Shown here in pieces: positions 1-7,487 of a DNA stretch of 8,134 nt (the stretch's first letter is position 1; each line of letters begins with the position of its first letter). Origin of the DNA: Bacteroidia bacterium (GTDB lineage: Bacteria > Bacteroidota > Bacteroidia > NS11-12g > UBA9320); NCBI GenBank assembly GCA_029253325.1, contig JAQWZS010000086.1, positions 1 to 8,134 of the forward strand, given 5' to 3'. Below the pieces are notes generated by a model. That model saw only the letters and a list, made by a program, of their open reading frames with translations. It searched no databases and was not told the origin of the DNA. The position numbers and the translations under genes are program-made.

Positions 1-1644
1 AAGTATATTGAAAAGGATAAAGCACTTGAACGACGATTTCAAAATGTATTGGTAGATGAACCATCAACTGAGGATGCTATATCTATTTTGAGAGGAATTA
101 AGGAAAAATATGAGGTTCACCATAAAGTTAGGATAAAAGACGAGGCAGTTATTTCTGCAGTTGAATTGTCGCAACGATATATATCCGATCGATTTCTGCC
201 TGATAAAGCCATTGATTTAATGGATGAATCAGCTGCAAAACTAAGGCTAGAAATAGACTCTGTTCCTGAAGAATTAGATGAAATTGAGCGAAAAATTATG
301 CAGCTTGAAATTGAACGTGAGGCAATTAAGCGTGAAAAAGATCAAAAAAAGTTGAATCAATTAAATGAAGAGATTGCCAATTTGAGTGAAGACAGAAACC
401 AATTACGAGCTAAATGGCAAGAGGAAAAATCCATAGTAGACGGCATTCAGAATAAGAAAAAAGAAATTGAGTCCTTACGTTTGGAAGCTGACCAAGCAGA
501 ACGATCTGGAGATTTTGGAAAGGTGGCAGAAATCCGATATGGACGAATAAAATCTACAGAGGAAGAATTGGAGAATCTCAAAGGACAACTTATCAAAAAA
601 CAGACCAATAGTAGCCTAGTTAAAGAGGAAGTAACAAGTGAAGATATAGCGGAAGTAGTCAGTAAATGGACGGGGATTCCTGTTCAGAGCATGCTCAAGA
701 GTGAACGAGAAAAACTACTGAACTTAGAGCAAGAGTTACACAAACGAGTAATCGGTCAAGACGATGCTATCATTGCAATATCAGATGCGATTAGAAGGAG
801 TAGAGCTGGGTTGTCGGATCCGAAGAAGCCAATTGGATCTTTCATATTTCTTGGTACAACTGGTGTTGGGAAGACAGAACTTGCCAAAGCATTAGCGGAA
901 TATTTATTTAGCAAAGAGGATGCCCTTGTTCGTATAGATATGAGTGAGTATCAAGAAAAGCATACGGTAAGTCGATTGGTGGGAGCTCCTCCAGGATATG
1001 TTGGTTATGATGAAGGAGGTCAGTTAACGGAGGCAGTTAGAAGAAAACCTTACTCAGTTATTCTATTAGATGAGATAGAAAAAGCACATCCCGATGTATT
1101 TAATATCTTACTTCAGGTGTTGGACGATGGAAGGTTGACAGATAATAAAGGACGTACAGCTAATTTTAAAAATACGATTGTAATTATGACTAGTAATATT
1201 GGGAGTCACTTAATTCAAGAGAAATTTGGTCAAGTTACGAAGGAGAATGTTAATGAGATTGAAGCCAAAACCAAAGTAGAGGTATTTGAATTGCTTAAAA
1301 AGTCAATCCGACCTGAGTTTTTGAATAGAATAGATGAAATCATGATGTTTAAACCCTTATCTAGATCGGATATTAGAGGCATTGTAGATGTTCAGTTTGA
1401 GGTGTTAAAGAGAATGTTGGATGCTCAAGGTATTACAATAGAGGCTTCAGACAAGGCTTTGGATTGGCTGAGTGAAGTTGGGTATGATCCACAATTTGGA
1501 GCGAGACCACTCAAGCGAGCTATTCAGCGAGAAGTACTTAATAAGTTGAGCATTAAAATACTGGATTCAACGATTTCAACGGACTCAAAAATCAGATTAG
1601 ATATCAATGACAAAAAGGAGTTTGTGTTTGAAAATTTGAGGTAA
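1..1644 (+). CDS. clpB: ATP-dependent disaggregase ClpB, C-terminal ~547 residues (5' end outside window)
   Basis: ClpB is a cytosolic AAA+ hexamer that works with DnaK to pull proteins out of aggregates by threading them through its pore. The frame is open from base 1, so the start lies upstream; about 320 N-terminal residues (N domain, most of NBD1) are missing relative to the usual ~860. Visible in order, as residues of the fragment: the NBD1 arginine-finger pair R11-R12 in ALERRF; the coiled-coil middle domain (~81-200), characteristic of ClpB/Hsp104; WTGIPV (223-228); NBD2 Walker A GTTGVGKT (285-292); pore loop GYVGY (332-336); Walker B VILLDE (353-358); sensor-1 Asn399; arginine finger R443 in FLNRIDE; and sensor-2 GARPLKR (500-506). 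There is no IGF/IGL ClpP-binding loop, which together with the middle domain excludes ClpA/ClpC. Walker A has Thr where E. coli has Pro; from memory this is common in Bacteroidota ClpB. No frameshift is seen. It converges on the next gene, with stops 2 bp apart. Confidence 0.97.
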   Translation, partial: KYIEKDKALERRFQNVLVDEPSTEDAISILRGIKEKYEVHHKVRIKDEAVISAVELSQRYISDRFLPDKAIDLMDESAAKLRLEIDSVPEELDEIERKIMQLEIEREAIKREKDQKKLNQLNEEIANLSEDRNQLRAKWQEEKSIVDGIQNKKKEIESLRLEADQAERSGDFGKVAEIRYGRIKSTEEELENLKGQLIKKQTNSSLVKEEVTSEDIAEVVSKWTGIPVQSMLKSEREKLLNLEQELHKRVIGQDDAIIAISDAIRRSRAGLSDPKKPIGSFIFLGTTGVGKTELAKALAEYLFSKEDALVRIDMSEYQEKHTVSRLVGAPPGYVGYDEGGQLTEAVRRKPYSVILLDEIEKAHPDVFNILLQVLDDGRLTDNKGRTANFKNTIVIMTSNIGSHLIQEKFGQVTKENVNEIEAKTKVEVFELLKKSIRPEFLNRIDEIMMFKPLSRSDIRGIVDVQFEVLKRMLDAQGITIEASDKALDWLSEVGYDPQFGARPLKRAIQREVLNKLSIKILDSTISTDSKIRLDINDKKEFVFENLR

Positions 1645-1646
1645 TC

Positions 1647-3050
1647 TTACTCCCAGATTTTATCAGGATTTAGAATTCCATTTGGATCGAAAGTTTGTTT
1701 GATACCTTTCATGAGTTTAATGTGGGTATCGGTTAAAACCTCATTCATATACTTCTTTTGAACGAGCCCTATGCCATGTTCACCGCTAATAGTTCCGCCT
1801 AATTTCTTGCACAATCGGAATATTTTACGAATACCTTCCTCTAAGTGTTTCCCATTCCATTGTTCATCTGACATTGAACCTTTGATGATGTTGATGTGTA
1901 GATTGCCATCTCCAGCATGACCATAACAAACACTTTCAAAATGGTATTCATTACCAATGGCTTTTACACCAGTCATTAATTTAGGAAGGTTAGCACGTTT
2001 AACTACGGTATCCTCTTCTTTAAAAATACTATGAAGTTTTACCATTTCACCAATATTCCTCCTGATTTGCCAAATTCGTTCTTTTTGATCACTACTATCA
2101 GCAAACTGGACTTCAGATGTGTTATTGGATTCTAAAACTTCATTAATTTTTTCGCAATCTGAGAATAAACTTTCCATGTCATTCCCATCCACTTCTATTA
2201 GCAGAAAAGCTTCTGTGCCTTCTTTGGATAGCATATTTTGGGTAACACTTTTCTGAGATTCAGAACCGTGGTTGTGGACAAATTCAATAGCATTTCTTTC
2301 CATTAATTCAAGAGCACTAGGCTGAATACCTTGAGTGAAAATTTGAGGAACAGTTTTACATGCATCTTCAATACTATCAAATTTTGCAAGCATCAAGAGA
2401 TCGTGCTTTGGAAGAGGCAATAGTTTAAAAACAATTTTAGTTACAATTCCTAGGGTTCCCTCACTTCCAAGAAATAGTTGAGTAAAATTATAACCAGTAC
2501 TATTCTTGAGTGTATCAGACCCTGTCCAAATGATATTACCATTTGGTAAGACGACTTCAAGATTCAAAACATAGTCTTTGGTTGTACCATATTTCAAAGC
2601 TTTTGGTCCGCCACTGCTATGAGCAATGTTTCCGCCAAGAAAACAACTTCCTTTACTTGCTGGGTCTGGAGGATAAAATAACCCTTTTTCTTTAACAGCA
2701 GACTGAAAATGATCGTTGATTACGCCGCTTTCTACCGTGGCTTGAAAGTTTTGCTCGTCAATGGCTAAAATTCGATCAAATTTTTCCATGCTAAGAGAAA
2801 CTCCTCCTCTTACAGGAATACTACCACCGCTAAGTCCAGTGCCGGCACCTCTTGGTGTAACAGGTATTTTTTTTTCATTACAAAAGGATAAAACCGTAGA
2901 CACTTCTTCAGTATTTCTTGGGATAACAACTGCCTCAGGTGGACAAGTGATATCTTCTGTATAATCAGAGGCATAATTGGACAGTAATTTAGGGTCAGTA
3001 AATACAATTTCTTTCCCAACTATTTTTTCAAGACTTTCTATCCAATTCAT
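1647..3050 (-). CDS. FAD-linked 2-hydroxyacid oxidase/dehydrogenase (GlcD / D-lactate dehydrogenase family)
   Basis: Family members oxidise D-2-hydroxyacids (D-lactate, glycolate, D-2-hydroxyglutarate) to 2-oxoacids using FAD and pass electrons to a quinone, cytochrome or protein acceptor. The 467-residue protein has the expected two halves. The PCMH-type FAD domain (~35-215) shows TPRGAGTGLSGG (65-76), PPDPASKGS (127-135), GGNIAHSSGGPKALKYG (139-155) and GSEGTLGIVTK (195-205). The C-terminal FAD-oxidase domain shows GHAGDGNLH (377-385) and SGEHGIG (422-428), whose His residues serve metal and substrate binding in the family, and ends in FDPNGILNPDKIW. No signal peptide, membrane segment or Fe-S extension is seen, and no GlcE/GlcF partner adjoins, so a cytosolic or membrane-peripheral single-subunit enzyme is inferred. 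The substrate cannot be read from sequence. The ATG at 3050 is chosen because the next in-frame Met is residue 88, inside the FAD domain. It is divergent from the peptidase gene across 39 bp. Confidence 0.92.
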   Translation of the reverse strand: MNWIESLEKIVGKEIVFTDPKLLSNYASDYTEDITCPPEAVVIPRNTEEVSTVLSFCNEKKIPVTPRGAGTGLSGGSIPVRGGVSLSMEKFDRILAIDEQNFQATVESGVINDHFQSAVKEKGLFYPPDPASKGSCFLGGNIAHSSGGPKALKYGTTKDYVLNLEVVLPNGNIIWTGSDTLKNSTGYNFTQLFLGSEGTLGIVTKIVFKLLPLPKHDLLMLAKFDSIEDACKTVPQIFTQGIQPSALELMERNAIEFVHNHGSESQKSVTQNMLSKEGTEAFLLIEVDGNDMESLFSDCEKINEVLESNNTSEVQFADSSDQKERIWQIRRNIGEMVKLHSIFKEEDTVVKRANLPKLMTGVKAIGNEYHFESVCYGHAGDGNLHINIIKGSMSDEQWNGKHLEEGIRKIFRLCKKLGGTISGEHGIGLVQKKYMNEVLTDTHIKLMKGIKQTFDPNGILNPDKIWE

Positions 3051-3056
3051 TTAAGA

Positions 3057-3072
3057 TTCAATTATAATTGAA
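3057..3072. promoter_or_regulatory. 16-bp perfect palindrome in divergent promoter region
   Basis: TTCAATTATAATTGAA is its own reverse complement, with its centre between 3064 and 3065. It fills most of the 39-bp gap between the oxidase start (3050, - strand) and the peptidase start (3090, + strand). Because of the symmetry each strand reads TATAATTG, one mismatch from the Bacteroidota -7 consensus TAnnTTTG. It may therefore be a two-way -7 element, or the operator of a dimeric regulator; the sequence does not decide. No TTTG -33 box is visible at the usual distance on either side. The region is very A/T-rich, which makes chance palindromes easier. Confidence 0.4.
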
Positions 3073-3090
3073 GAAATTTTAATTTCATCA
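3069..3090. repeat. imperfect inverted repeat over the peptidase start
   Basis: GAAATT (3073-3078) and AATTTC (3081-3086) are an exact inverted repeat with a 2-bp spacer. The arms extend to TGA (3069-3071) and TCA (3088-3090) with one mismatched pair (3072/3087). The dyad abuts the palindrome at 3057-3072 and reaches the A of the peptidase ATG. It could be a second operator half or a small RNA fold at the initiation site. It could equally be chance in A/T-rich DNA. Confidence 0.25.
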
Positions 3091-5252
3091 TGAAACACAC
3101 ATTCATATTTATTTTCCTATCCTGTTCAATTTTATCTTTTGGACAAAAACGAAACATTGAATTGTCCGATATATGGGCTAGTGGAACATTCTACCCTAAG
3201 ACTATTAATGGGTTTGTGAATATGAACGATGGGAAAAGCTATTGCGTTCAGGAGAGTAGTGAAAATGGTTATGATGCCATTAGTCAATATGATTATCTTA
3301 CTGGAGCTAAGGTTAGAGATTTGTTAAATGCCAAAGATGTTTTTGGAGAAGATAAATATGGAATTAGTTCTTATGCTTTTAATCAAGATCAGTCCCTGAT
3401 ATTGATTTATTATAACTCCAAAAAAATCTATCGTCATTCTACGCGAGGTGATTTTAAAGTAATTCGATTATCGGACAAACAAGTGATTGGAGAGGGAAAA
3501 GAAGTTCGATATCCTACGCTTAACCCAATGGGAACAAAGCTGGCTTATGTCAGAGAAAATGACTTGTATATCATGGATATAATTCGCCAAAAAGTGAAAC
3601 GAATTACCAACGATGGTGAGTACAATAAAATAATCAACGGAGCCGTGGATTGGGTTTATGAGGAAGAGTTTGGAATGAGCAAGGGTTTTGAATGGAATAG
3701 TGATGGTACCAAGTTGGCCTTTTATCGTTTTGATGAATCAGAAGTGAAGCAATGGCAAATGACCACTTACGGAAAACTTTATCCAGATTTGTATAAGTTC
3801 AAATACCCAAAGGCCGGAGAAGCGAATAGTAAAGTACAAGTATTAATCGCAGATGCTCAAAAAGGAAGTTGTAAATTGATTGATTTAAATTCTGAAGCAG
3901 ATCAATACATACCTCGAATCAAATGGACTAAAGATCAAAATATCCTAAGTGTTCAACGACTGAATAGGCTACAGAATAAGTGGGAGCTGCTTTTAGTTGA
4001 TGGTGTTAATGTTCAGTTATCATTGGAAGAGAGGAATCCACGCTATGTAGATATAACGGATGATCTGTTTTTTTTGAGTGACAAAAAACACATGATTATT
4101 AGTAGCGAAAGAGATGGTTACAAGCATTTGTATTTTCACAAGGTAGACGGCCCGCAAATATTTCAAATTACAAGTGGGGCTTGGGATGTTGATCAGATAC
4201 TAGGTGTGGATGAGAAAAACGAGTTAGTGTATTTCACAAGTACAGAGGTAAATTCTACAGAGCGACACATCTATAGTATTGATTTTCAGGGTAAGAAAAA
4301 AACGAGACTGACAACGGAATCAGGTTGGCACTCTGCTCAATTTAGCACTGATTTTACGTTTTCATTGCATAATTATCATTCAGCTATTCAGCCACATGTT
4401 TTTAGCATAAAAGACAATAATTGGGTGACACAAAGAATTGTGGAAGATAATGATGATTTTAAATCTCGAAATGATAAATTCATAATGGGAGATATATCAT
4501 TTGACCAATTAATGGTAAATAACCATGATTTAAATTATTATATAATAAAGCCATCGTCATTTAATGATACTACAAAATATCCATTGTTGATGTATGTATA
4601 TGGTGGTCCAGGATCACAAACAGTTAAAAACAGTTTTGGCTGGAGTAATTACTATTGGTATCAAATGCTTGCAAATAAGTATAATGTTATTGTTGCTTCA
4701 GTTGATAATAGAGGTACTGGAGCTAGAGGTTCAGAATTTAAGAAGATGACCTACAGGCAATTAGGTAAGTATGAGACCGAAGACCAAGTTGCAGCAGCTA
4801 AGTTTTTTGGTAATCTATCCTTCATTGATGAAAATAGAATGGGTATTTGGGGATGGAGCTACGGAGGATATATGAGTAGTCTTGCGTTATCCAAGGGAAA
4901 TGATGTGTTTAAAATGGCAATAGCTGTTGCACCTGTGACCAATTGGAGATATTATGACAACATTTATACTGAGAGATTTATGGGTTTACCGCAGGATAAC
5001 GGATCAGGATATGATGATAATTCACCTATTAATTTTGTCAAGGATATCAAAGGAAAATACCTAATTATTCATGGAACAGGTGATGATAATGTGCATTTTC
5101 AAAATACTGTGATGATGGTTGATGAATTGATAAAAAATAACATCCCATTTGATTCTGAATTTTATCCCAATAAAAATCATAGTATTTATGGAGGAGCTAC
5201 CCGCTATCACTTGTATAACAAGATGACTAATTTTATATTAGAAAACTTGTAA
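3090..5252 (+). CDS. Secreted dipeptidyl peptidase IV (S9B prolyl oligopeptidase family)
   Basis: DPP IV removes X-Pro and X-Ala dipeptides from the N-terminus of peptides. The 720-residue length fits bacterial DPP IV. An N-terminal signal peptide (~1-18: Lys2, a hydrophobic run, then SFG|Q) points to export, probably to the periplasm or outer surface. Residues ~35-480 have the repeated short-strand pattern of the beta-propeller, including DWVYEEEF (187-194), whose E192-E193 match the double-Glu that holds the substrate amino terminus in human DPP4 (E205/E206). The alpha/beta-hydrolase domain (~490-720) has the oxyanion Tyr504 in YGGPGSQ, the nucleophile Ser590 in GWSYGGY, Asp665 in HGTGDDNVHF with N667 matching human N710, and His697 in NKNHS. 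The full triad is present, so it should be active. Cys12 lies in FLSC, which is not a good lipobox (Phe at -3), so signal peptidase I cleavage is favoured. It probably shares a transcript with the peptide transporter 45 bp downstream. Confidence 0.95.
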   Translation: MKHTFIFIFLSCSILSFGQKRNIELSDIWASGTFYPKTINGFVNMNDGKSYCVQESSENGYDAISQYDYLTGAKVRDLLNAKDVFGEDKYGISSYAFNQDQSLILIYYNSKKIYRHSTRGDFKVIRLSDKQVIGEGKEVRYPTLNPMGTKLAYVRENDLYIMDIIRQKVKRITNDGEYNKIINGAVDWVYEEEFGMSKGFEWNSDGTKLAFYRFDESEVKQWQMTTYGKLYPDLYKFKYPKAGEANSKVQVLIADAQKGSCKLIDLNSEADQYIPRIKWTKDQNILSVQRLNRLQNKWELLLVDGVNVQLSLEERNPRYVDITDDLFFLSDKKHMIISSERDGYKHLYFHKVDGPQIFQITSGAWDVDQILGVDEKNELVYFTSTEVNSTERHIYSIDFQGKKKTRLTTESGWHSAQFSTDFTFSLHNYHSAIQPHVFSIKDNNWVTQRIVEDNDDFKSRNDKFIMGDISFDQLMVNNHDLNYYIIKPSSFNDTTKYPLLMYVYGGPGSQTVKNSFGWSNYYWYQMLANKYNVIVASVDNRGTGARGSEFKKMTYRQLGKYETEDQVAAAKFFGNLSFIDENRMGIWGWSYGGYMSSLALSKGNDVFKMAIAVAPVTNWRYYDNIYTERFMGLPQDNGSGYDDNSPINFVKDIKGKYLIIHGTGDDNVHFQNTVMMVDELIKNNIPFDSEFYPNKNHSIYGGATRYHLYNKMTNFILENL

Positions 5253-5297
5253 TTCAATTTTAAAACATATTTTTACCAAAATTTAATTCTAAAAAAA

Positions 5298-6818
5298 ATG
5301 ACAGAAGAAGCAACTTTAGACAACTCTAACAAGAACAATTCAAACCAATCAGAAGGACAACCTAGAGGATTAATGACCTTATTTTTCTCCGAAATGTGGG
5401 AAAGATTTTGTTATTACGGAATGAGAACTTTATTGACTTTATTTTTAGTCAAATCTTTAATGATGGGAGATTCCGAGGCATCTTTAATTTATGGAGCATA
5501 CACAGGTTTGGTTTATGCTGCACCAATACTAGGTGGGAAGATGGCCGATCGTTTTTTAGGTTACCGTTATGCCGTTTTGTTAGGAGCGATTTTAATGGCT
5601 ATAGGTGAGTTTATAATCATAGGAGGGACAGAACATTTAATGTTAATTGGTATGGGAGCATTGATTATAGGTAATGGTTACTTCAAAGCAAATATTTCAA
5701 CTATTGTAGGAAAATTATATAAAGACAATGATCCGAGAAGAGATTCAGGATTTACAATATTTTATATTGGAATTAATATCGGGGCATTACTAGCAACCAC
5801 GGTTGTAGCGTTTGTTGGAGAGACATATGGATTTAAGTACGGTTTTGGATTAGCAGGTATAGGAATGTTGGCTGGACTTTTGATATTTTGGTTTGGTAGA
5901 GATAATTACTCTGCAGCACCAGGACTTGAGATAACTGAAGAAGGAAGACAAAAGGCTTTAGGACCATTCAATTGGGTTCAAGTAATAACCGTTGGGTCAT
6001 TAGCTTTAATACCGTTATGTTATTTATTGATTCAGAATAATCAATGGATGGATTATATCCTACTAACCTTATTTATTGGTATATCCATATCAATGATAAT
6101 GGCTGGGATAAAAGAAGATAGACAAGAAGGTACAGCAATATGGAAAGATCGAATGATTGCATTAATTATTTTTATGGTCATCAATATTGCTTTTTGGGCT
6201 TGTTTTGAGCAAGCAGGAACATCCCTAACGCTATTTGCAGATAGAAATGTTGATCGTATGATTTTTGGTTGGGAAATGCCAGCAAGTATGACTCAATTTT
6301 TTAATCCTTTTTTCATTATAATTTTCGGATCTATATTTTCAGTAATGTGGGTAAAGTTGGCTAAGATTGGCAAAAATCCTAGCATACCAATGAAGTTCTC
6401 ATTTGGTATCATACAATTAGCACTAGGATTTTTAGTAACGCAAGTAGGTTTTCAGTTTGTTAGTGAGTCATTCCAAGTGCCTCTATTAACCTTAGTTTTT
6501 GTTTATCTACTTCATACAACTGGGGAGTTATTCTTGTCACCAATTGGTTTGTCAATGGTTACCAAACTTTCTCCCAAGAAAATGGCTGGAACAGCTATGG
6601 GTGCATGGTTTTTGAGTTTTGCTATTGCAAATTATGTTGGAGGTAAAATTGCAGCAATTACTGGTGGTCACGGTGGTGGAGAAGCATTATCTGTTGAAGC
6701 AGGGTTAGATAACTATTTATCTGTTTTTTCTACGATTGGCTTTGTGTTAATTGGTATAGCAGTATTGATTGCAATGCTTAATAACCCAATTAAAAAATTA
6801 ATGCACGGTGTTGAATAA
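5298..6818 (+). CDS. Proton-coupled di/tripeptide transporter, POT/PTR family
   Basis: This is an inner-membrane MFS carrier importing di- and tripeptides with protons. The 506-residue protein has about 14 hydrophobic helices, i.e. the 12 MFS helices plus the two extra ones (~225-245 and ~250-270) typical of bacterial POT proteins. Family marks: the proton-coupling motif ExxERFxYYG as E32, E35, R36 and YYG (39-41); the loop GGKMADRFLGYR (79-90); GNGYFKANIS (125-134) with the conserved Lys130; PTR2 signature FYIGINIG (155-162); FEQAG (303-307); and Glu410 in HTTGELFLSP. All charged residues expected for transport are present. The first ~24 residues are polar, Asn/Gln-rich and cytosolic. The ATG is preceded by an A-rich run, usual for Bacteroidota. 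The gap to the peptidase gene holds no clear terminator, so an operon is likely; the imported dipeptides would be DPP IV products. An intrinsic terminator follows 26 bp after the stop. Confidence 0.95.
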   Translation: MTEEATLDNSNKNNSNQSEGQPRGLMTLFFSEMWERFCYYGMRTLLTLFLVKSLMMGDSEASLIYGAYTGLVYAAPILGGKMADRFLGYRYAVLLGAILMAIGEFIIIGGTEHLMLIGMGALIIGNGYFKANISTIVGKLYKDNDPRRDSGFTIFYIGINIGALLATTVVAFVGETYGFKYGFGLAGIGMLAGLLIFWFGRDNYSAAPGLEITEEGRQKALGPFNWVQVITVGSLALIPLCYLLIQNNQWMDYILLTLFIGISISMIMAGIKEDRQEGTAIWKDRMIALIIFMVINIAFWACFEQAGTSLTLFADRNVDRMIFGWEMPASMTQFFNPFFIIIFGSIFSVMWVKLAKIGKNPSIPMKFSFGIIQLALGFLVTQVGFQFVSESFQVPLLTLVFVYLLHTTGELFLSPIGLSMVTKLSPKKMAGTAMGAWFLSFAIANYVGGKIAAITGGHGGGEALSVEAGLDNYLSVFSTIGFVLIGIAVLIAMLNNPIKKLMHGVE

Positions 6819-6844
6819 CATTCGATTTTAAATAACGTTTTAGG

Positions 6845-6874
6845 AAAGTCCATTCAATTTGAATGGACTTTTTT
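6845..6874 (+). terminator. Intrinsic (Rho-independent) terminator after the transporter gene
   Basis: AAAGTCCATTCA (6845-6856) pairs perfectly with TGAATGGACTTT (6860-6871), a 12-bp stem with a 3-nt ATT loop, followed by a T run at 6869-6874. It lies 26 bp after the transporter stop and clearly can end that transcript. It also ends only 11 bp before the ATG of the NusG-like gene, so any transcript for that gene starting upstream must pass through it. The stem has an A tract upstream and a T tract downstream, so it may work on both strands. Confidence 0.9.
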
Positions 6875-6885
6875 ACTCAATAAGC

Positions 6886-7389
6886 ATGAATAGAGAAGAA
6901 AAGTGGAAAGTTGTTTATGTGGCCAGCAGGCAAGAAAAGAAAGTTTTCGAACGATTACAAAAACAAGATATTATGTGTTTCTTGCCTTTAGCCAAACGAT
7001 TAAGGCAATGGAGCGATCGAAAAAAATGGGTTGAGTTTCCACTTTTTAGTGGTTATCTTTTTGTAAAGCCCTCGTTATTCCAACGCGATAAGGTACTTGT
7101 AGATCATGGAGTTGTTGCATTCGTTAAGTATAACGGAGGAGATGCAATAGTTCAAGATAAAGAAATTAATACCATAAAAACAATAATTGAATCGGGTTAC
7201 TCACTAGAAACTATAAATAAACCAGATGATTTTGAGGTTGGAAATCAAGTAATGGTTAATGAGGGACCATTAAAAGGCTCGATTGTAGATATTATTAGAA
7301 GAAATAGTGAAGAACAATTTTTGGTAAGTTTTGATACATTAGGGCAGAGTATTAAAGTAGAACTTCCTTACCACGTCTTTAAAAAGTAA
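6886..7389 (+). CDS. NusG-like (UpxY/RfaH-type) transcription antiterminator
   Basis: This is a specialised NusG paralogue. Such proteins bind RNA polymerase through an N-terminal NGN domain and suppress pausing and termination in one long operon, as UpxY does for Bacteroides capsule loci and RfaH for enterobacterial O-antigen and capsule operons. The 167-residue protein shows an NGN domain (~1-100) with WKVVYVASRQEKKVFERL (7-24) and FPLFSGYLFVK (51-61), then a linker and a KOW domain (~115-165) with VGNQVMVNEGPLKGSIVDI (118-136). Housekeeping NusG is normally encoded beside secE and ribosomal-protein genes; here the neighbour is a nucleotide-sugar dehydrogenase, which supports the specialised role. 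ATG 6886 is chosen over an in-frame TTG at 6859, which would add nine residues and lies inside the terminator hairpin. No independent promoter is recognisable between the terminator and the ATG. The operon it serves is inferred from position. Confidence 0.88.
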   Translation: MNREEKWKVVYVASRQEKKVFERLQKQDIMCFLPLAKRLRQWSDRKKWVEFPLFSGYLFVKPSLFQRDKVLVDHGVVAFVKYNGGDAIVQDKEINTIKTIIESGYSLETINKPDDFEVGNQVMVNEGPLKGSIVDIIRRNSEEQFLVSFDTLGQSIKVELPYHVFKK

Positions 7390-7439
7390 CTTTGAGTAGA
7401 AATTTTGCCTATTTTCATAGAAGAAATAAAAGATGACTC

Positions 7440-7458
7440 ATTTATAATTATAAATTTG
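7440..7458 (+). promoter_or_regulatory. Candidate promoter for the polysaccharide gene, overlapping a palindrome
   Basis: TAAATTTG at 7451-7458 matches the Bacteroidota -7 consensus TAnnTTTG exactly, and would start RNA near 7465, about 23 nt before the TTG start of the sugar dehydrogenase. It overlaps ATTTATAATTATAAAT (7440-7455), a perfect 16-bp palindrome made only of A and T. No TTTG -33 box is seen at the normal distance; the nearest TTTG (7404-7407) is too far upstream. The rest of the 98-bp gap (7390-7487) has no strong hairpin, so readthrough from the antiterminator gene is equally possible. Confidence 0.35.
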
Positions 7459-7487
7459 TCCCACTATTAATTAAATAAAGCTCGAAA

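Noticed and set aside
49..51. TTG at 49 as the start of the ClpB reading frame
   Set aside because: The frame is open back to base 1 and already encodes conserved ClpB sequence there (ALERRF with the NBD1 arginine fingers). The codon is an internal Leu.
853..876. Walker A GTTGVGKT in ClpB NBD2 as a possible defect
   Set aside because: It still fits GxxGxGK[ST], and Thr for Pro at this place is, to my recollection, usual in Bacteroidota ClpB.
2761..3019. Small open frames within the oxidase gene (2761-2964 + and 2810-3019 -)
   Set aside because: They lie wholly inside the conserved FAD-domain coding region in other frames, with no recognisable domain; they are shadows.
3123..3125. Cys12 of the peptidase as a lipoprotein attachment site
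   Set aside because: The preceding residues (F-L-S) do not fit a lipobox, and the hydrophobic run continues past the Cys to a better signal-peptidase I site after SFG.
5246..5275. Internal promoter for the transporter (CTTG at 5246-5249, TATTTTTA at 5268-5275)
   Set aside because: Each element misses the Bacteroidota consensus by one base in very A/T-rich DNA; too weak to list as a feature, though it could add to operon transcription.
5396..5608. 70-codon open frame inside the transporter gene
   Set aside because: It overlaps the highly conserved POT N-terminal motifs in another frame and has no recognisable features.
6859..6885. TTG at 6859 as start of the NusG-like protein (nine extra residues)
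   Set aside because: The codon lies inside the terminator hairpin, and the extra residues precede the normal NGN-domain beginning. ATG 6886 gives a family-like N-terminus.
7384..7394. Short dyad AAAGT-A-ACTTT after the NusG-like gene as a terminator
   Set aside because: A five-bp stem with a one-base loop and no following T run would not terminate transcription.
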